64,000 nt of DNA from JAFAGX01 sp035624215 (GTDB lineage Bacteria > Acidobacteriota > Terriglobia > Terriglobales > Acidobacteriaceae), in NCBI GenBank assembly GCA_035624215.1, contig DASPRY010000088.1, positions 62,001-126,000 on the forward strand, in the 5' to 3' direction. Under the pieces are notes generated by a model. It ran no database searches. It was given only the letters and a program-made list of their open reading frames with translations, and had not been told where the DNA came from. The translations under genes and the position numbers were made by a program. Shown here piece after piece: positions 1 to 7,794 of the stretch (its first letter is position 1; the number at the start of each line of letters is the position of its first letter).

Positions 1-1701
1 CCGACAGTGGAAAAGCGCGGTTTAGCTGCCATACGGCCCGATCTCGATGCCATTGCCGCGCTCAAGTCCTCCGCAGAGATTGCTCCGCTTATTGCGCGTC
101 TCCAATTTGTGTATGGGGGAAGCATTCTCTTCGAACAGGGATCGGCCCAGGATCCGGACGATTCGGAGCAGCAGATTGCCGAAATTGACCAGGGTGGACT
201 GGGCCTTCCCGATAGAGACTATTACGTGAAGGACGATGCAAAATCGAAGGAGATTCGCGAACGCTACATTTTGCACATCCAAGAAGTCTTTGAGCTAATG
301 GGCAACGGCCCGGATTCGGCGCGGAAAAACGCCGATACTGTGATGAGCATGGAAACGGCGCTGGCCAAAGCGCAACTCACCCGCGTGGACCGCCGGGATC
401 CATACAAGTTGAAGCACAAAATGAAAGTAGGCGAGCTCAGCGGCCTGGCTCCCAGTTTCGCCTGGCCGGCTTACTACAAAGACCTGGAGTATCCGTATTT
501 TGAAATCGTCAACGTAGCCACGCCGGATTATTTCAAGGAAGTGAGTGCCGAGCTTAAGAACGAGCCAGTCGCGAACTGGAAAACCTACCTTCGATTCCAC
601 GTGGTGGATTCGTTCTCGCCCTATCTTTCCAGTGAGTTTGTACAAGAGAATTTCGATTTCTATCGCAAATACTTGCGCGGCGCGAAGGAGCAGCAGCCGC
701 GCTGGAAGCGCTGCGTCCAGTACACCGACCATAATCTGGGAGAGGCGCTAGGCCAGGTTTACGTGCAGAAAGTTTTTCCTCCTGAGATGAAGGCCAGCAC
801 GCTCGACATGGTGCGGCGCATTGAAGACGCCATGGGCCAGCGGATTCGCGAACTGGACTGGATGAGTGCGGAGACCAAGCAGCAGGCGCTCACCAAGCTG
901 GCAGCGGTGCGCAACAAGATTGGATACCCCGACAAATGGCGGGATTACAGCTCAGTGAACATCGTGGCCAACGATTTTGCCGGGAATGTCCAGCGTGCCC
1001 ATACATTCGAGACTCGGCGCGATATCAACAAAGTCGGCCAACCGGTGGACCACGGCGAATGGGACATGTCACCGCCCACTGTCAACGCTTATTACAACCC
1101 GCAGATGAATGACATCAATTTTCCTGCCGGCGTGCTGCAGCCGCCGCTCTATGATGCCAAACTCGATGACGCACCGAATTATGGTGATACGGGTGGAACC
1201 ATCGGCCACGAACTTACTCACGGCTTTGACGATGAGGGCAGCCAATACGATGCCAAGGGCAATCTGAAGAACTGGTGGACCAAGGAAGACCGGGAGAAGT
1301 TCGATGCGCGCACCAAGTGTGTGGAGGACCAATACGCAAAGTACTTAGTGGTTGACGACATCCACATCAACAGCAAGCTGACGCTGGGAGAAGACGTGGC
1401 CGATCTGGGAGGCGAAGTTCTCGGCTACATTGCGTGGAAGGGCGCTGAGAACGGCAAGACGCTGGAACCCATCGACAATCTCACCCCGGAACAGCGATTC
1501 TTTGTCGGTTTCGCACAATGGGGCTGCTCCAACGAACGTCCGGAAGAATTGCGAATGAGGGCGATCACGGATCCCCATTCTCCGGCCAAATACCGCATTA
1601 ATGGCGTGGTGGTAAACATGCCGGAGTTCTCACAAGCATTCTCCTGCAAGGCTGGCCAGCCCATGGTTAACCCGCCGGATAAAGTTTGCAGGGTGTGGTA
1701 G
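1..1701 (+). CDS. M13 family zinc metallopeptidase (neprilysin/PepO-like), 5' end outside window
   Basis: Zinc endopeptidase of the M13 family, expected in the periplasm or anchored to the envelope and acting on peptides. Counting from the first in-frame GTG at position 7, the zinc motif HELTH is at about residues 401-405. The third ligand is the Glu of GEDVAD at about 462. The substrate-binding NAYYN motif lies upstream of them, and the protein ends in the family-typical CRVW. The frame is open to base 1, and M13 proteins usually run about 670-700 residues. Roughly 100 N-terminal residues, including the signal peptide, are therefore outside the window, and GTG-7 is not the real start. The next genes lie on the other strand, so this gene ends its unit here. 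The family call is secure; the substrate is unknown. Confidence 0.95.
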   Translation, partial: PTVEKRGLAAIRPDLDAIAALKSSAEIAPLIARLQFVYGGSILFEQGSAQDPDDSEQQIAEIDQGGLGLPDRDYYVKDDAKSKEIRERYILHIQEVFELMGNGPDSARKNADTVMSMETALAKAQLTRVDRRDPYKLKHKMKVGELSGLAPSFAWPAYYKDLEYPYFEIVNVATPDYFKEVSAELKNEPVANWKTYLRFHVVDSFSPYLSSEFVQENFDFYRKYLRGAKEQQPRWKRCVQYTDHNLGEALGQVYVQKVFPPEMKASTLDMVRRIEDAMGQRIRELDWMSAETKQQALTKLAAVRNKIGYPDKWRDYSSVNIVANDFAGNVQRAHTFETRRDINKVGQPVDHGEWDMSPPTVNAYYNPQMNDINFPAGVLQPPLYDAKLDDAPNYGDTGGTIGHELTHGFDDEGSQYDAKGNLKNWWTKEDREKFDARTKCVEDQYAKYLVVDDIHINSKLTLGEDVADLGGEVLGYIAWKGAENGKTLEPIDNLTPEQRFFVGFAQWGCSNERPEELRMRAITDPHSPAKYRINGVVVNMPEFSQAFSCKAGQPMVNPPDKVCRVW

Positions 1702-1731
1702 CTGTAGCGCGGAGGAAGGTGAGAACGATCG

Positions 1732-1821
1732 CTATTTCCTGATCTCAAAAATGAGCTGGCCGACTACAGGAGCACCAATGGCCAGAGCCAGCCCGATCAG
1801 AGCAAATAAAGCAAGTTCCAT
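1732..1821 (-). CDS. possible 29-aa single-pass membrane microprotein
   Basis: A 29-codon ATG-to-TAG frame encodes a short acidic start, about 20 consecutive hydrophobic residues and the basic end FEIRK, the layout of a single transmembrane helix. It sits in the gap between the M13 gene and the ligD ligase part. No Shine-Dalgarno sequence is visible and I do not recognise the peptide. A chance open frame is a real alternative. Confidence 0.25.
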   Translation of the reverse strand: MELALFALIGLALAIGAPVVGQLIFEIRK

Positions 1822-1913
1822 TGACCAGATTCTGCGGTTTTAGTTTGAACAATTCAACTCACGTTCGTAACCGCGAGGGATTATCGAAGTTTCGTGCGGC
1901 GGGCCAATCGGTC

Positions 1914-2897
1914 TTACGCTTTCAGCTCAGCAACCTGGCCAGTAAGGGTACATTCATTCGGATCTTTGTCTTCCCGCAGGCCCATGAAGACCGGAGCCCG
2001 CAGTTTTAGTCCTCCTTCTGCGGTTTCGTGAGTCCACTCGGTAAATTTCACTTCCGCTACCAGCTTGGGCTTCGTCCAATAAACATGTTGCGCCTCGACC
2101 GGGCCGTGAAACGGGCTTTGTTTGCTATTCAGTTTTTGAAGCGCCTGCCATACATGTTGCAGGGTGGTCTGATCGAAGCCGGTGCCAACCTGTCCGACGT
2201 GGATGAGCTGTCCTTTGTCGTCAAAGAGTCCGAGTACAAGAGCGCCAAAATATTGGCGACTGCCTTCGGGGTCGGTGTAACCGCCAATTACACAATCGAT
2301 TGTTTGAGTGATCTTGATTTTCAGCCACTCGCGGCTGCGCCGTTCTTCATAAAGGCTGCCGCGCCGCTTGGCCAGAATGCCTTCCAGACCTTGCTGCCTG
2401 GCAGCTTCAAACAGTGCCTTACCTTGCTCGGAGAAATGTTCCGAGTAACGTACGAGCTTATTGTTCGAGATGATTTGCGCCAGAACCTGCTTGCGTTCCT
2501 CCAGTGAAACGCGGCGCAGGTCGTAGCCATTCAGATAGATTAGATCGAAAATGTAATAGGCGATGGGCAGATCGGATTGCCCGGCGACGCGGCGGCCGTG
2601 ACTGCGAATTCCGGTACGCTGCTGCATCAAGCTAAACGAAGAGCGGCCCTGCTCATCAAGGGCGACGATCTCGCCATCGAGAACTGCACTTTCAGCTTTG
2701 ATGAACTGCGGCAGATCCTGCAATTCTGCGAATTGAGCTGTCAGGTCATTCTGATTACGCGAAACCAGCCGAACTTTGCCATGTTCAATGAAAGATATGG
2801 CACGATATCCGTCCCACTTGATCTCAAATAGCCACTCGGGACTGTCGAAAGGTTTATCGGTTGCGGTAGCCAGCATGGGATGAATCGCCGCCGGCAT
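1914..2897 (-). CDS. ligD: ATP-dependent DNA ligase domain of LigD (3' part of split ligD)
   Basis: Ligase module of the bacterial non-homologous end-joining protein LigD. It adenylates itself on the lysine of EIKWDGYRA (about residue 28 of this frame) and seals 5'-phosphate/3'-OH nicks. An adenylation domain fills roughly residues 1-200 and an OB-fold follows, containing VLGLFDDKGQL and VGTGF. The phosphoesterase module lies directly upstream on the same strand in another frame. Reading the poly-A tract in that frame one base longer joins both parts without a stop, through a Lys/Gln/Pro/Ser-rich linker that enters this ATG in frame. This ATG is therefore probably internal to a fused PE-ligase of about 613 residues. 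No polymerase module and no Ku gene lie in the window. Confidence 0.9.
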   Translation of the reverse strand: MPAAIHPMLATATDKPFDSPEWLFEIKWDGYRAISFIEHGKVRLVSRNQNDLTAQFAELQDLPQFIKAESAVLDGEIVALDEQGRSSFSLMQQRTGIRSHGRRVAGQSDLPIAYYIFDLIYLNGYDLRRVSLEERKQVLAQIISNNKLVRYSEHFSEQGKALFEAARQQGLEGILAKRRGSLYEERRSREWLKIKITQTIDCVIGGYTDPEGSRQYFGALVLGLFDDKGQLIHVGQVGTGFDQTTLQHVWQALQKLNSKQSPFHGPVEAQHVYWTKPKLVAEVKFTEWTHETAEGGLKLRAPVFMGLREDKDPNECTLTGQVAELKA

Positions 2898-2998
2898 AGC
2901 GCGTTTGGCGACGCCTTTTAAGCTTGGAAGCAGAGCGAGCGTGTTAGTTTTTTTATCTTGAACTGGAATGGTTGAAGGCGAGGTTCGGGAGTCAGACT

Positions 2999-3754
2999 TC
3001 AGTTTCTGTTTCTGCTGCGCTTCAGGTGGCTCCGTGATGGCCGCGTTTTTTCGTTTTTTTTTTTATCCAGCTTGGCCAAAGTTTCCGCCAGCCATGGTGC
3101 TTTCAATTTTCCTCGAAATGCCTTGCGTCCACTCTCCCACTCGGCCGAACCCTCATCCCCTGCGATCTGCGCCATGGTTCTGCCGCTGAGGACGGAAGTG
3201 TCATCCTGCTCTGCGTCGAAACCTGTGGTTGAATACTCATCCTGTTTCTTGATGAGCAACCATTCTGTCCCTTTGCTGCCTGCCCGACGCGACTTCATGT
3301 GGATGAGCGCGAAGTCTCCGTTGAGGCGTTTGCCGTGCAAGCGAAATTTCAGGTCCCCTTTTTCCAGCATCGCTCTGGCTTCGGCATCGGTGCCGGGGAC
3401 GTATCTGCCATTGACCGGCTGAGGCGAGAGCGGCTCCCACGTGCCTACGTCCCACACCATGACGGTGCCTGCGCCATAATTGCCTTCGGGAATGATGCCT
3501 TCGAAATCGAAATAGGAAACCGGATGATCTTCCACTTGCATGGCCAGCCGCTTGTCGGCAGGATCGAGTGAGGGCCCTTTGGGGACAGCCCAGGATTTGA
3601 GCACGCCGTCGAGTTCTAGGCGGAAGTCGTAGTGCAGACGCGTAGCACGGTGCTTTTGGACCACGAAACGGTGCCCAGACTTTTTTTCGACCTTGGGTAG
3701 AGGCTCAGGTGTTTCTTCGAAACGGCGTTTTCGCTTGTATTCCTCTAAAGCCAC
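2999..3754 (-). CDS. ligD: LigD 3'-phosphoesterase domain (5' part of split ligD)
   Basis: Phosphoesterase (PE) module of LigD, which trims 3' ends at double-strand breaks before ligation. The family blocks are clear: HRFVVQKHRATRLHYDFRLE, then SWAVPKGPS, then DHPVSYFDFEGIIPEGNYG and VMVWDVGTWE, carrying the His/Arg/Asp active-site set. The start is GTG. The last 15 or so residues, after LDKKKNEK, are low-complexity and look like out-of-frame translation beyond an 11-A run. In the +1 frame the reading continues into the ligase domain. It may function as a stand-alone PE protein, which exists in other bacteria, but the intact linker argues for one gene. Confidence 0.9.
   Translation of the reverse strand: MALEEYKRKRRFEETPEPLPKVEKKSGHRFVVQKHRATRLHYDFRLELDGVLKSWAVPKGPSLDPADKRLAMQVEDHPVSYFDFEGIIPEGNYGAGTVMVWDVGTWEPLSPQPVNGRYVPGTDAEARAMLEKGDLKFRLHGKRLNGDFALIHMKSRRAGSKGTEWLLIKKQDEYSTTGFDAEQDDTSVLSGRTMAQIAGDEGSAEWESGRKAFRGKLKAPWLAETLAKLDKKKNEKTRPSRSHLKRSRNRN
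3050..3066 (-). other. 11-base A homopolymer at the ligD frame break
   Basis: On the coding strand the codons for Leu-Asp are followed by 11 consecutive A, then CG, then six A. One added A opens a stop-free frame from the phosphoesterase domain into the ligase domain; one removed A reaches a stop within about 15 codons. Possible causes are sequencing error, a real frameshift, or slippage of RNA polymerase or ribosome on the slippery run. Confidence 0.8.
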
Positions 3755-3858
3755 GGAATCATTCTAACCACGAAGGCCAGGAAGTGACATAAGGGGATGG
3801 AGAAATCGCCTGACGACAGGTGCGTGCATTAGAATCGCTCGGGTAAACCTCTCAGGTT

Positions 3859-4290
3859 ATGAAACGCGAGTATCCGGAGACGCCATTAGTAGGTGTGGGA
3901 GCCATCATCATTGAAGGAGATCGAGTGCTGCTGGTGAAGCGGGGACATCCGCCTCTGGCCGGTGAATGGTCCATTCCAGGCGGAGTCCTAGAGGTTGGCG
4001 AGACCTTGCGGGAGGCTGCCGTTCGTGAGGTGCTGGAAGAAACCACGCTTGAGGTTGAGGCAATCTCCCTGCTCGGAGTTTACGACCGCGTTTTGCGCGA
4101 TGCCGACGAGCGTACGCTGTATCACTATGTATTGATCGATTTCCTGTGCCGGCGAGTCTCGGGCGAGCCTCAGGCTGCGGGAGACGCGGATGAGGTCAGG
4201 TGGTTTACCGAGGCGGAAATCGCGGGGCTTGCCCTGGCGAGTGATACGGCTGAGGTGATCAAATTGGGGTTCGAGAAGGCCGAGCAATAA
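3859..4290 (+). CDS. Nudix hydrolase (ADP-ribose/NTP pyrophosphatase-like)
   Basis: Hydrolyses a nucleoside diphosphate linked to another moiety; the substrate is not fixed by sequence. The 143-aa protein has the Nudix box GGVLEVGETLREAAVREVLE at about residues 40-60, followed by ETTLEV. The glycine that usually closes the box is replaced by threonine, a minor deviation. Length and the N-terminal GVGAIIIEGDRVLLVKRG strand pair fit ADP-ribose pyrophosphatase or MutT-like enzymes. A TAGAAT hexamer at 3830-3835 could be its -10 element. It converges with the beta-propeller gene across a strong shared hairpin. Confidence 0.9.
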   Translation: MKREYPETPLVGVGAIIIEGDRVLLVKRGHPPLAGEWSIPGGVLEVGETLREAAVREVLEETTLEVEAISLLGVYDRVLRDADERTLYHYVLIDFLCRRVSGEPQAAGDADEVRWFTEAEIAGLALASDTAEVIKLGFEKAEQ

Positions 4291-4291
4291 G

Positions 4292-4327
4292 AAAAGTCCC
4301 AAGCCTGAAAATGAGCCTGGGACTTTT
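4292..4327. terminator. bidirectional intrinsic terminator
   Basis: Inverted repeat AAAAGTCCCAAGC / GCCTGGGACTTTT with one mismatch, a 10-nt loop, and A/T runs on the outside of both arms. It starts just after the stop of the Nudix gene and lies about 30 nt from the stop of the convergent propeller gene, so it can end both transcripts. Confidence 0.85.
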
Positions 4328-4358
4328 CCTCTGTTATCCAGGGTGGTGGCCGGGCGAG

Positions 4359-5900
4359 CTAGTCTGACGCCAATTCTGCCAGGAATATGTCTGCTGCCCC
4401 GGTTCCCAGCAGTTCGGTTTTTCCAAACCATGCTTCGCTCTGATACGCACCGGTGACAAAGACGCAGCCGTTTTGATCGACTGCCAGAGCGGGGCTAAGT
4501 ATCGTGTTGTTCCCAACCCAAACTCCGGCATTTTCCGCTCTCTGTTCCCAAAGCAATGTCCAGCCAGAATATTTCCGGACAACGAGATTTTGCAGATACC
4601 TTCCCGAATAGACTCCGCTCACGTACAGATTGTCTTTGGAGTCATAAGCTACGCCAGTGGTGACCTCTCGCATGTCCCCGCCTGCCCGGCGTACCCTCAG
4701 CAACACGCCTGCGGTATCGTACGTAACCACAAATCCATTCTGGTTGTAAGGATCGGTGAACGCGCCGTCACCAAGAGTGTCATTCTTGCCTGGGGGCAGA
4801 GAGGTGACAACAGTCTCCTCTTCACTTGGCGATGCGAAGTTGCTATTGTCAGGGTTGATGTTGCCGAAGTACCCAACCACGGTGACTTCTTTGCCACTGT
4901 GGCTGGCCGCGACCCGGCTTCCATTGCACTTGTACCCGCCGATATCGGTTACCCACTGGGCGTTGCCGTCCTGATCGTACTGAGCGAGAAAGCAGTCATC
5001 CGGATAATCGAAAGTGGTCTGAGCAGGACTGAGGCCAACCACGGTGATGTCCTTGCCGTCGTTGCTGAAGAAAGTAGTTCCGTCTTCAAGCCACCCGGTT
5101 ACGTAGACGTTGTGTTTATCGTCTACCGCCATGCCGTCCGGAATGCTGTTGGGGGAAGCATTGTTGAATTGCCCCCACTCGAAGTTTCCGCTGGTATCGT
5201 ACTTCACTAGGACCATATGCCAAGTGCAAGGCCCCCCAACGATGTTGGACGTAGTATTTGCGGACGAGAATGTATTGGCTCCTTGGGTGACACCGGTGAT
5301 GTAGACGGTGTCAGCAGTGCGGTCCACCGCTACTCCGAAGCCATTGTTTACGGTACCGCCGCAAGTAGCAATACCGGTCTGCACCCACACCAGGGCACCG
5401 GAAGGAGTGTACTTCGCGAGGAAAGTGGTCGACCCGAGTCCACCACCCGTGATCGTCTGGTTCTTACCGTCGGTAGAGCCGAACACCGCGCTAACGGTAA
5501 AACCGCCCGTAACATAGATGTTCCCTGCGCTGTCGAGATCCAGATCGGTCCCGCCGTCATCGCCAGTTCCACCCGCCTGCACTATCCAAAGCAAATTCCC
5601 GGAGCGTCCGTACTTGGCAAGGAAGATATCCAAGCCGCCCGCGGACACAAGCGTGGTACCTCCGAAATTTATGGTTCCACTGAAACGGCCGGTCACGTAT
5701 AGGCTGCCGTCATTTCCGATCTTAATTGCCTGGCTCATATCATCACATTGGTTTGTGTCACAGCCATTGCCGCTGCCCTGGGTGGTGATGGCACGTACCC
5801 AGGACGGCGGCTCGGCGTAGGCGGCAATCGTCATACCGCAAAAGAGAATCAGTAAGGTTTTCAAGTTGGCCAGAGAGAAGTGGTTGCGCACATTTTTCAT
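4359..5900 (-). CDS. secreted SBBP-repeat beta-propeller protein
   Basis: Exported 513-aa protein with a signal peptide ending near residue 28 (IAAYA before EPPSW). The rest is a run of SBBP-type repeats of 45-60 residues. Each has an interior FLAKY.SGNLLW-type strand followed by a DSAGNIYVTGGF-type turn, seen for example near residues 75-135, 145-205, 220-275 and 410-470. This fits a beta-propeller of about seven blades. Such proteins are abundant in Acidobacteria, with no known enzymatic role; binding or structural roles are usual guesses. A good Shine-Dalgarno, GGAGG, precedes the ATG by about 10 nt. There is no partner gene on this strand. Confidence 0.85.
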   Translation of the reverse strand: MKNVRNHFSLANLKTLLILFCGMTIAAYAEPPSWVRAITTQGSGNGCDTNQCDDMSQAIKIGNDGSLYVTGRFSGTINFGGTTLVSAGGLDIFLAKYGRSGNLLWIVQAGGTGDDGGTDLDLDSAGNIYVTGGFTVSAVFGSTDGKNQTITGGGLGSTTFLAKYTPSGALVWVQTGIATCGGTVNNGFGVAVDRTADTVYITGVTQGANTFSSANTTSNIVGGPCTWHMVLVKYDTSGNFEWGQFNNASPNSIPDGMAVDDKHNVYVTGWLEDGTTFFSNDGKDITVVGLSPAQTTFDYPDDCFLAQYDQDGNAQWVTDIGGYKCNGSRVAASHSGKEVTVVGYFGNINPDNSNFASPSEEETVVTSLPPGKNDTLGDGAFTDPYNQNGFVVTYDTAGVLLRVRRAGGDMREVTTGVAYDSKDNLYVSGVYSGRYLQNLVVRKYSGWTLLWEQRAENAGVWVGNNTILSPALAVDQNGCVFVTGAYQSEAWFGKTELLGTGAADIFLAELASD

Positions 5901-6426
5901 GAGAATCAGACCTCCACTGAATTTGTTGCGTGCGTGGCCCTAGCTCAAGCTAGACACGCTGTCCGTAGCTGGTTTTCGATTCACTGCCTGTCTTGCAAAT
6001 GGCCGCGCGGGGGAAGAAGGCCAAGGGGAGGTAAGAAAATGCGTGCCGGGCAACATTCATTGCGGCACTGATCAAACTTTTTGGTTCGGATCGCGATTAG
6101 GGGGAGAACCTGGAGAGCTGTGAAATTGCACTCTAGGGGTCGCCCCAAAAAATTGTCAAGTCCAAACTGAGAAAAACTCAAAATATCCTGGTGATCCTAT
6201 TAAATTATTCAACACTCCACGTGGCGCAAGAAATCTTCCTCGACAGGCCTAAGTTGCGAATCATGATACGTAGCCCAGATTTCGCTGCCGGCTTGAAGCG
6301 GATCTACAAGTCCAGGTCGTCAATGCTGTGCTAAAGCGCGGAACGCTAGAGTTATCCATCCAAAATTGGAGCACAATTCGGAGTTTAAAGCTGTGACAAC
6401 GAAGGGATTTCTTGCTACAAGGCGAA

Positions 6427-6454
6427 ACGGCCCAAGGTTGTAACCTTGAGCCGT
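6427..6454. other. imperfect stem-loop
   Basis: Eleven-base arms ACGGCCCAAGG and CCTTGAGCCGT pair with one mismatch around a 6-nt loop. No T-run follows on either strand, so it is not a classical terminator. It lies within the downstream part of the minus-strand frame interrupted by TAG codons. Confidence 0.5.
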
Positions 6455-6613
6455 TCGGATGAACTGAGTTGGATTACCAAGAGGTGGTCACTCTACGTGG
6501 CCTCTACGGCAACTCCGGGATCATGGCGCGACCTCAACGCCAAGCGGATCGAATCCAAACTCACCGGTAGTGTGCGGGCTGTAGCTTTTGGCGCCGGAGC
6601 GCCCCAAGCCCCG

Positions 6614-6635
6614 CTTAGAGCGAACCAGCTCTAAG
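6614..6635. other. perfect 8-bp stem-loop
   Basis: CTTAGAGC, loop GAACCA, GCTCTAAG. On the minus strand it begins within and just after the stop codon of the 20-aa ORF, so it could act as an attenuator or RNA structural element. Function not known. Confidence 0.5.
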
Positions 6636-6693
6636 TCTCAGCCACCTCACCTGGTCTTTTGAAGCATTTACCACTACAGTCAGAACTTGTCAT
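6631..6693 (-). CDS. possible 20-aa peptide with strong Shine-Dalgarno
   Basis: A near-perfect AAAGGAGG lies about 7 nt before an ATG that opens a 20-codon frame starting MTSSDCSGKC, with two cysteines, and ending in TAG. Past this TAG the same frame stays open to a second TAG (6493-6495) and a third (6415-6417), with no TAA or TGA between. It could be a leader peptide, a small protein or the head of a decayed gene. I do not recognise it. Confidence 0.35.
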   Translation of the reverse strand: MTSSDCSGKCFKRPGEVAET

Positions 6694-6815
6694 CAGACCA
6701 CCTCCTTTCCGGTGTAGTCGCAGATTACCGGAAAATGAACTCAGGAGCAAATGGCACGTAGGTGCGGGAGCGAGAGAGTAAACCCGTCACTGGCGGCTTC
6801 CGTTAGGATCAAACT

Positions 6816-7688
6816 GTGCACGTCTGGACTCCCCACGTAATCGTCGCGTTTCTGTGGTCGCTGGCGCCAGTATTGGCGTTTGGTTTTGCCGGGGATCAGA
6901 TCATTCGGCTTTGCCAGAGAGTGCCGATTGTGGTCCGGCTGATTCTTCCGGCGGTATTTGGCGTCCCCTACGCACTGGCGGGGTCAGAGTGGAGCCGCGG
7001 GAATTGGCTAGTGATTTACTTCGGGCTGCCGATCGTGATCGCGGTGCTTCTTTTGCACGCAAGCCAATATGATCCCAAGCAGCGAGGCGACTGGCGCGAT
7101 TTCACGGTTCTTCTTCTCCTCGGATTAGCAGTTGACTTGAGATGGTTCGAGCCAGCGTGGCCAGCCCATCTTAGCGTCATCAGCAAGTTGATTCTTCTCG
7201 ATTCCGGACTCTACGGTTTTCTGGTTGTCCGGCAACTTACGGATGTCGGATTCGATCTGCGAATGCATTGGGAGGACGTCACGATCGGGTTGCGCGAGTT
7301 GCTATTCTTTGCCGTGATTGCAATTCCGCTCGGCTTGGTTCTCGGATTCCTTCATCTCCAAAATCGACTCCCCAAGCTGGACTCAGCGGGATTGACTCTC
7401 GTCTTCACGTTTTTTCTGATCGCAATTCCGGAAGAGATTTTCTTTCGCGGCTGGATGCAAAATTTGCTGGAACGCCGTCTGGGCGCGCGCTTTGCGCTCT
7501 GGCTCACGGCTGCAATTTTCGGTCTTTCGCATTTCAATAAGCGGGCTACGCAATTCAACTGGCGGTACGTTTTGCTGGCGGCAATTGCCGGAATTTTCTA
7601 TGGCCGGGCCTGGCGCTCGCGGCGCCGAGTGGCGGCATCAGCGATCACACACACTTTGGTGGATACGGTGTGGTCGCTGTGGCTGTGA
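6816..7688 (+). CDS. CPBP family intramembrane metalloprotease (CAAX/Rce1-like)
   Basis: Integral membrane protein of 290 aa with about eight hydrophobic segments. The C-terminal half carries the three family motifs: EEIFFRG (EExxxR), FGLSHFN (FxxxH) and AITHTLVD (His plus acidic residue), which form a putative metal site inside the bilayer. Bacterial members are linked to processing or immunity of small peptides, but no such partner is visible here. The start is GTG. A TAGGAT hexamer at 6804-6809 ends six bases upstream and no Shine-Dalgarno is evident, so the mRNA may be leaderless. It is transcribed alone, ahead of the GH39 gene. Confidence 0.9.
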   Translation: MHVWTPHVIVAFLWSLAPVLAFGFAGDQIIRLCQRVPIVVRLILPAVFGVPYALAGSEWSRGNWLVIYFGLPIVIAVLLLHASQYDPKQRGDWRDFTVLLLLGLAVDLRWFEPAWPAHLSVISKLILLDSGLYGFLVVRQLTDVGFDLRMHWEDVTIGLRELLFFAVIAIPLGLVLGFLHLQNRLPKLDSAGLTLVFTFFLIAIPEEIFFRGWMQNLLERRLGARFALWLTAAIFGLSHFNKRATQFNWRYVLLAAIAGIFYGRAWRSRRRVAASAITHTLVDTVWSLWL

Positions 7689-7794
7689 ATTCGGAGGATC
7701 GTCGTAGCAGGTACGCTGATTGCCATAGCTATATAAAATTGGATTCGATTCGAAGATCTGATGTGTTGAAGTGCATCTGAGAGCCCCGAGAGAA

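Larger units (their letters stand above)
5901..6815. other. gene-poor 0.9 kb stretch with hairpins and a short ORF with a strong RBS
   Basis: No long conserved reading frame is visible on either strand. It holds an imperfect hairpin at 6427-6454 (ACGGCCCAAGG against CCTTGAGCCGT), a perfect 8-bp hairpin at 6614-6635, and on the minus strand a 20-codon ORF behind an excellent ribosome binding site. A decayed gene or a structured RNA are both possible. Confidence 0.5.

Noticed and set aside
6446..6634. 62-codon plus-strand frame
   Set aside because: No ribosome site or familiar content; it runs opposite to the better supported minus-strand start at 6693.
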